Source: Pyrinomonadaceae bacterium
GTDB taxonomy: Bacteria > Acidobacteriota > Blastocatellia > Pyrinomonadales > Pyrinomonadaceae
Assembly (NCBI GenBank): GCA_030372865.1
Contig: JAUCQE010000648.1
Span: 1-33,939 of the forward strand
Length of the DNA stretch: 33,939 bases
Reading direction: 5' to 3'
The notes under the pieces were generated by a model. It was not told the origin of the DNA, did no database searches, and saw only the letters and a list, made by a program, of their open reading frames with translations. A program made the position numbers and the translations under genes. Below are positions 29,259 to 33,939 of the stretch, in pieces (position 1 is the stretch's first letter; each line of letters opens with the position of its first letter).

Positions 29259-29344
29259 ACGACTAGACATTTCCGAACGCCTTGGCTACATTGTCGTATT
29301 AGCGTACGGTGGCACCGGAACGGTTTACCCGTCAGCTAGTAAAA

Positions 29345-29429
29345 GCCGAGGTGGCGAAATTGGTAGACGCACTAGACTTAGGATCTAGCGTCGAAAGACA
29401 TGCAGGTTCGATTCCTGTCCTCGGCACCA
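29345..29429 (+). tRNA. tRNA-Leu (anticodon UAG), CCA encoded
   Basis: Acceptor GCCGAGG/CCTCGGC, anticodon loop CTTAGGA, long variable arm, T arm GCAGG-TTCGATT-CCTGT, 3' ACCA. Confidence 0.96.
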
Positions 29430-29444
29430 ATTTTCAGTAACAGT

Positions 29445-29473
29445 CGGCCGGTGATTTCTCACCGGCCGTTTTG
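29445..29473 (+). terminator. intrinsic terminator after tRNA-Leu
   Basis: CGGCCGGTGA-TTTC-TCACCGGCCG-TTTT. Confidence 0.85.
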
Positions 29474-29562
29474 CGTTTATCGGGCCTCCGGCCAGCTATT
29501 CGACTTTTACATCCTGCTCCGTTATTCTTTTTATTGATCAAAAACAGGTATTCAGACCATTA

Positions 29563-31014
29563 ATGAAAAGCGAAATTAAAGAGATTTCCCCGACACAGCG
29601 GGAATTGCATATTGAGGTCGATGCGGCTCTGCTCAAGGACGCATACGGCAAGGTAAGCCAGCGTTATCAGAAGGGTGCGAGCATCCCGGGATTCCGCAAG
29701 GGCTATGCGCCCCTTGACGTTATCAAGCTCCGGTATAAGGACGAGATCAAGCAGGAAGTGCTCCAGCTTGTGCTGCCGGAAAAGGTTACCGAGGCGATCC
29801 GCGAGCACGGGCTCCAGCCGCTTTCAGAGCCGCATCTTCACGTCGACAATATTGAGTCGGTTAAGGTGAACGGCTCCGAGTCGATCAAACTTCACGCCCA
29901 CGTAGAGGTGATGCCCGAGATTCCGATGCCGGATTACAAAGGCATTGAACTTACCCGCCGCGTGAAGCCGGTGGACGATAGCGAGATCGAAGACCTTATC
30001 GCTAATCGTTTGAATCAGGAGGCCGCGTTGATACCGGTCGAGGGCCGTGCCTCAGAGATGGGTGACACCGTTATCGCTGACCTTGAAGGGAAGTTTGAGG
30101 ACGCACCGGACGGTGACCCGATAACCGCCAACGACCTAGAGATCAAGCTCGGTGACGAGGTGATCGAGCGTTCGTTTACAGAGAATTTGGTCGGCGTAAA
30201 GGAAGAGGACGAGAAGGAATTCACGGTGTCGTATCCCGACGATTTCTCATCGGCGGCACTTGCCGGCAAGACCGTTCATTACAAGGCAAAGATCAAATCG
30301 GTCGGCCGAATGGAAACTCCGGAATTGAACGACGATTGGGCGAAGAGCCTTGACGAGGGCTACGAATCGCTTGCGGATCTTCGTAAAAAGCTTCGCGCGG
30401 ATCTTGAGACCTATGCGAAGTCTGACTCTGATGCGCGGCTTCGAAACAACGCCATCGCGAAGTTGATAGAAGCGAATGCTTTTGAGGTTCCGAACACGCT
30501 GATCGAGAACCAGGCCCGCAACCTGTTGAACAATTTTGCCCAGGACCTGCAGCAGCGGGGTGTCGACCTGAATAAGGTGGAGAACGACTTTATCCAGATG
30601 GCGTTTCATCAGATGCGGACGCAGGCCGAACGTGACGTTCGTGGTGCGATGCTTCTTGAAAAGATCGCCGAAGCCGAAAAGGTCGAGGTCAAGACCGAAG
30701 AGGTCGATGAAGAGATCGCGAAGATGGCCGAGTATTACCGCGTCGAGCCTGACCAGATCAAAGCTTCGCTTGAGAAGCAGGGCAGCGGCGGAACGATCGA
30801 GAACAACCTTCGGACACGTAAATCGATCGAGGCAATGATCGAACACGCGAAAATAACCGACGGCCCTTGGGTCGATGAAGATGCCATTGCGGACGCCGAC
30901 GCGGCTGCGGCGGCAGAAGAAGACGAAAAGCCGAAAAAGACTTCCAAGGCGAAGGCATCCGAAGCCAAGGAACCGAAGGCTGCAAAAAAGAAGTCGGCGA
31001 AGACCGAAAGTTAG
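29563..31014 (+). CDS. tig: trigger factor with Lys/Ala/Glu-rich C-terminal tail
   Basis: Trigger-factor N-domain (YGKVSQRYQKGASIPGFRKGYAPLDVIKLRY) and FKBP-like domain (EMGDTVIADLEGKFED); upstream of clpP-clpX. Confidence 0.96.
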   Translation: MKSEIKEISPTQRELHIEVDAALLKDAYGKVSQRYQKGASIPGFRKGYAPLDVIKLRYKDEIKQEVLQLVLPEKVTEAIREHGLQPLSEPHLHVDNIESVKVNGSESIKLHAHVEVMPEIPMPDYKGIELTRRVKPVDDSEIEDLIANRLNQEAALIPVEGRASEMGDTVIADLEGKFEDAPDGDPITANDLEIKLGDEVIERSFTENLVGVKEEDEKEFTVSYPDDFSSAALAGKTVHYKAKIKSVGRMETPELNDDWAKSLDEGYESLADLRKKLRADLETYAKSDSDARLRNNAIAKLIEANAFEVPNTLIENQARNLLNNFAQDLQQRGVDLNKVENDFIQMAFHQMRTQAERDVRGAMLLEKIAEAEKVEVKTEEVDEEIAKMAEYYRVEPDQIKASLEKQGSGGTIENNLRTRKSIEAMIEHAKITDGPWVDEDAIADADAAAAAEEDEKPKKTSKAKASEAKEPKAAKKKSAKTES

Positions 31015-31023
31015 GTTGAGATT

Positions 31024-31049
31024 GGGCGGCCGACTTTGGTTGGCCGTCC
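31024..31049. other. hairpin in the tig-clpP intergenic region
   Basis: GGGCGGCCGAC-TTTG-GTTGGCCGTCC, 11-bp stem with two wobbles, no T-tract. Confidence 0.45.
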
Positions 31050-31170
31050 GAATAAACACGCTTGCATTTTCCGGTATTCCGTGTAAAATCTGCAATCGGT
31101 CATTTTTCAACCACTTATCGTCACCGCATTAAACTAAAACTTAAAGAATTAGCTCAAAAAGAGGGGATCT

Positions 31171-31758
31171 ATGGCCTTAGTACCAATGGTAGTCGAACAA
31201 ACGTCCCGTGGAGAACGTGCGTTCGACATTTACTCGCGGCTGTTGAAGGACAGCATCATTTTCATCGGAACCCCGATCGACGACCAGATCGCGAACCTGA
31301 TCGTCGCACAACTCCTGTTCCTCGAGGCAGAAGACCCGGAACGCGATATCAACCTGTATATCAACTCACCGGGCGGTTCGATCACCGCGGGCATGGCGAT
31401 CTACGACACGATGCAGTTCATTAAGAACGACGTCACGACGATCTGCGTCGGGCAGTGCGCATCGATGGGTGCATTGCTGCTGACCGCCGGTACGAAGGGC
31501 AAGCGATTCGCACTTCCGCATTCGCGAATCCTTATCCACCAGCCTTCCGGCGGTGCCCAGGGGCAGGCGACCGACGTTCGCATCATGGCCGAGGAGATAC
31601 TTCGCATGCGTGAAATGACGTCGCGGATACTTTCGTTCCACTCGGGCCAGGCATTTGACCAAGTGGAAAAAGACGTCGAACGCGACCGCATTCTCTCGCC
31701 GCTCCAGGCTAAGGAATACGGCTTGATCGACGAAGTTATCGAGCATCGGGACAAGTAA
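31171..31758 (+). CDS. clpP: ATP-dependent Clp protease proteolytic subunit
   Basis: [32 protein letters not shown] catalytic Ser, [12 protein letters not shown] catalytic His. Confidence 0.98.
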   Translation: MALVPMVVEQTSRGERAFDIYSRLLKDSIIFIGTPIDDQIANLIVAQLLFLEAEDPERDINLYINSPGGSITAGMAIYDTMQFIKNDVTTICVGQCASMGALLLTAGTKGKRFALPHSRILIHQPSGGAQGQATDVRIMAEEILRMREMTSRILSFHSGQAFDQVEKDVERDRILSPLQAKEYGLIDEVIEHRDK

Positions 31759-31800
31759 GTCCAGGAAGTCCAAGACTGTCCAGACTGACCACTGTTTTTT

Positions 31801-33045
31801 ATGGCCAACTTCCGCAGACCTGAAGAATTACTTTGCTGTTCGTTTTGCGGCAAATCGCAGAACGATGTCAAAAAGCTGATCGCCGGGCCGGGCGTGTACA
31901 TCTGTAACGAGTGCATTGATATCTGCAACGAGATCATCAATGACGACGAGCAGACGGACACGGCGACCACGCGGACGCACCTTCCGAAGCCTGCGGAGAT
32001 CAAGACCTTTCTCGACGAATACGTCATCGGGCAGGACGAGCCCAAAAAGCGGCTTGCGGTTGCGGTTTACCAGCACTACAAACGTCTTGAGCTTGCCAAA
32101 CGCCGGGGCGATATCGAGCTCCAGAAATCCAATATCCTGCTTATCGGCCCAACGGGCACGGGCAAGACCTTGCTTGCCCAGACGCTGGCTCGGCAGCTTA
32201 GCGTGCCGTTCTGCATTGTTGACGCCACAAGCCTGACCGAGGCCGGATATGTCGGTGAGGATGTGGAAAACATCCTGCTTCGGCTGCTGCAGGCGGCGGG
32301 TAACGACGTCGAGCTTGCACAGCAGGGGATCATCTACATAGACGAGATCGATAAGATCTGCCGCAAGGACGACAACCCTTCGATCACGCGTGACGTTTCA
32401 GGCGAGGGTGTCCAGCAGGCGCTTCTGAAGATCCTCGAGGGCACTGTTGCCAACGTGCCGACCGGCGGCGGCCGCAAGCATCCTCAGCAGGAATTTACCC
32501 AACTCGACACGACGAACATCCTATTCATCTGCGGCGGCGCGTTCATCGGCCTTGAAAAGGTGATCGAGAAACGGCTCCGCAACAAATCGCTGGGTTTCCA
32601 GGCCGATGTGAAGTCTAGCAAGCAGCGACGCGGCGAAGCCTTCAACAGCCTTGAGCCCGAGGACCTTATCCATTACGGCCTTATCCCGGAATTCGTCGGC
32701 CGCCTGCCGGTGCTCGGCGTGCTTTCCGAATTGGATGAGGACGCACTGATCAAGATCCTGACCGAACCGAAGAACGCACTTGTGAGGCAGTATCAGCGGA
32801 AGTTCGAGTTCGACAACATCGCCCTCAAGTTCAGCGAAGGAGCATTGCGTGCCATCGCCGAACAGGCCCATAAACGCAAGGTCGGTGCCCGCGGATTGAT
32901 GATGATCATGGAAGAGATATTGCTCGATTCCATGTACTTCCTGCCTTCCGAAAAGAAGGTCAAGGAAATACTGATCACCCGCGAGATGGTCGAACGCAAG
33001 ACCCCAGTCTTCGACGTCGTCGCCCCGGTCGACCAGGCGGCTTAG
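31801..33045 (+). CDS. clpX: ATP-dependent Clp protease ATP-binding subunit ClpX
   Basis: Zinc-binding CSFCGKSQ...CNECIDIC, Walker [18 protein letters not shown]. Confidence 0.98.
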   Translation: MANFRRPEELLCCSFCGKSQNDVKKLIAGPGVYICNECIDICNEIINDDEQTDTATTRTHLPKPAEIKTFLDEYVIGQDEPKKRLAVAVYQHYKRLELAKRRGDIELQKSNILLIGPTGTGKTLLAQTLARQLSVPFCIVDATSLTEAGYVGEDVENILLRLLQAAGNDVELAQQGIIYIDEIDKICRKDDNPSITRDVSGEGVQQALLKILEGTVANVPTGGGRKHPQQEFTQLDTTNILFICGGAFIGLEKVIEKRLRNKSLGFQADVKSSKQRRGEAFNSLEPEDLIHYGLIPEFVGRLPVLGVLSELDEDALIKILTEPKNALVRQYQRKFEFDNIALKFSEGALRAIAEQAHKRKVGARGLMMIMEEILLDSMYFLPSEKKVKEILITREMVERKTPVFDVVAPVDQAA

Positions 33046-33075
33046 GCCAAGCATTTAGGGAATCCGTTTTCACGT

Positions 33076-33105
33076 AAAGGCACCCGTTATCGGGTGCCTT
33101 TTTAT
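33076..33105 (+). terminator. intrinsic terminator after clpX
   Basis: AAAGGCACCCG-TTAT-CGGGTGCCTTTTTATT. Confidence 0.9.
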
Positions 33106-33352
33106 TGCCCAACCTGAACTCCGCCTGTGGTTACGTTCGCGATTCCGCGAATAATCTCTCACCGCGAGGCCCGCATTATTCAGCGGCAAGCCGATAGGAC
33201 AGGGCTTCGCGGCAGAGAATGGCGGGCACAGTGTTTGCGGAATCGATTATTAACACGACGTTAGTCTTTGCGGCCGCCTGCAGGTTGGCCCGATGATGTT
33301 TGGTCATTAGCGTCAATCGCGGCAGAGATCGTCTTTTAAGGGGGCGACTGTC

Positions 33353-33885
33353 ATGAAGGCGTTAACACGAACTGCCTCGATCTTGCTTGCGGGATTCCTT
33401 TTACTCGCTCAAATCACAGGTTTCGGAACCGGGTCACATTTCGATGTGGCCCGTACGGTTTTAAAAGAGCACGGCTTCAGCGAAGACGCGATAAAGATGA
33501 TCCAGGTGAGTAACTGGCTTACGGATTACTACGCGACTAGCCCGACGCGGAGCGACGAGCACCGGGCCGATCTGGAAAAGCTCCATTTCGATAATCTCTA
33601 CTCTGAGGAGCAGGTGCTGGACTACTGGTCCTTGCTGCTTCGCAATCTCCGCAATTCTACCGAGTCTGCTGCAAAAAAGGATGACGTTTTCCGAATGCTG
33701 CTCGTGATCGGCATCGGGTTACACGCCGTGCAGGATTTCTATGCCCATTCGAATTGGGCCGAACTACACCCCCGCGGAAAGGACGGCTATTATCGTTCCG
33801 ACACCATCATCAAGGCTCTGGCGACCACGCCGGTGCCATCGCTGAAAGGCCTGAAAACCGGGAAGTATCCGGATGACCGGGTAAC
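33353..33885 (+). CDS. secreted HET-C / zinc-dependent phospholipase C-like protein, 3' truncated
   Basis: Signal peptide; SHFDVARTVLKEHGFSEDAIKMIQVSNWLTDYY and GIGLHAVQDFYAHSNWAEL (HET-C-like). Native sequence ends at the adapter junction. Confidence 0.65.
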
Positions 33886-33939
33886 CTGTCTCTTATACAC
33901 ATCTGACGCTGCCGACGAGTTCCGAACGGTGTAGATCTC
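33886..33939 (+). other. Nextera/Illumina adapter sequence (not genomic)
   Basis: CTGTCTCTTATACACATCT + GACGCTGCCGACGA + about 10-nt index-like GTTCCGAACG + GTGTAGATCTC. Confidence 0.98.

Noticed and set aside
30247-31110. 287-aa minus-strand ORF
   Set aside because: Antisense to tig; composition (Leu/Phe/Arg-rich) is the complement of a Lys/Glu-rich gene.
1-33885. CRISPR array, transposase, phage or defence cluster
   Set aside because: No regularly spaced repeats, transposase/integrase motifs or known defence domains found in the ORF set.

Overview
The window reads as a chromosomal stretch, about 34 kb, from a moderately high-GC Gram-negative-like bacterium. An Acidobacteriota/Blastocatellia-type origin is only a guess from gene content. 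Most of it is ordinary housekeeping: purD, aroC, rsmD, recG, a queuosine-precursor transporter (yhhQ type), rpsT, pabB-like, murE, tRNA-Leu(UAG), tig-clpP-clpX. The rest is accessory genes: SDR oxidoreductase, class-II-PDE-like MBL hydrolase, SLBB/polysaccharide export protein, matrixin metalloprotease, two APC permeases, PilZ protein, membrane J-domain protein, orphan ExbD, CHRD+VCBS secreted protein, TPR protein and several zinc ribbons. I see no CRISPR array, IS element, phage or obvious defence island, and I cannot support a new multi-gene system. Points worth a second look: (1) the last 54 nt (33886-33939) are Nextera/Illumina adapter, so the end of the last ORF is artefactual; (2) an in-frame TAA splits an otherwise continuous SLBB polysaccharide-export gene; (3) a one-base frameshift at a 4-nt homopolymer splits a pabB-like gene; (4) an uncharacterised three-hairpin RNA with promoter and terminator-like end, followed by a second promoter and an intrinsic terminator directly before an APC transporter ATG; (5) an imperfect inverted repeat built from ACGAATTA units that supplies the 3' end of an EamA gene; (6) a possible alternative-pairing leader before a HET-C-like gene.
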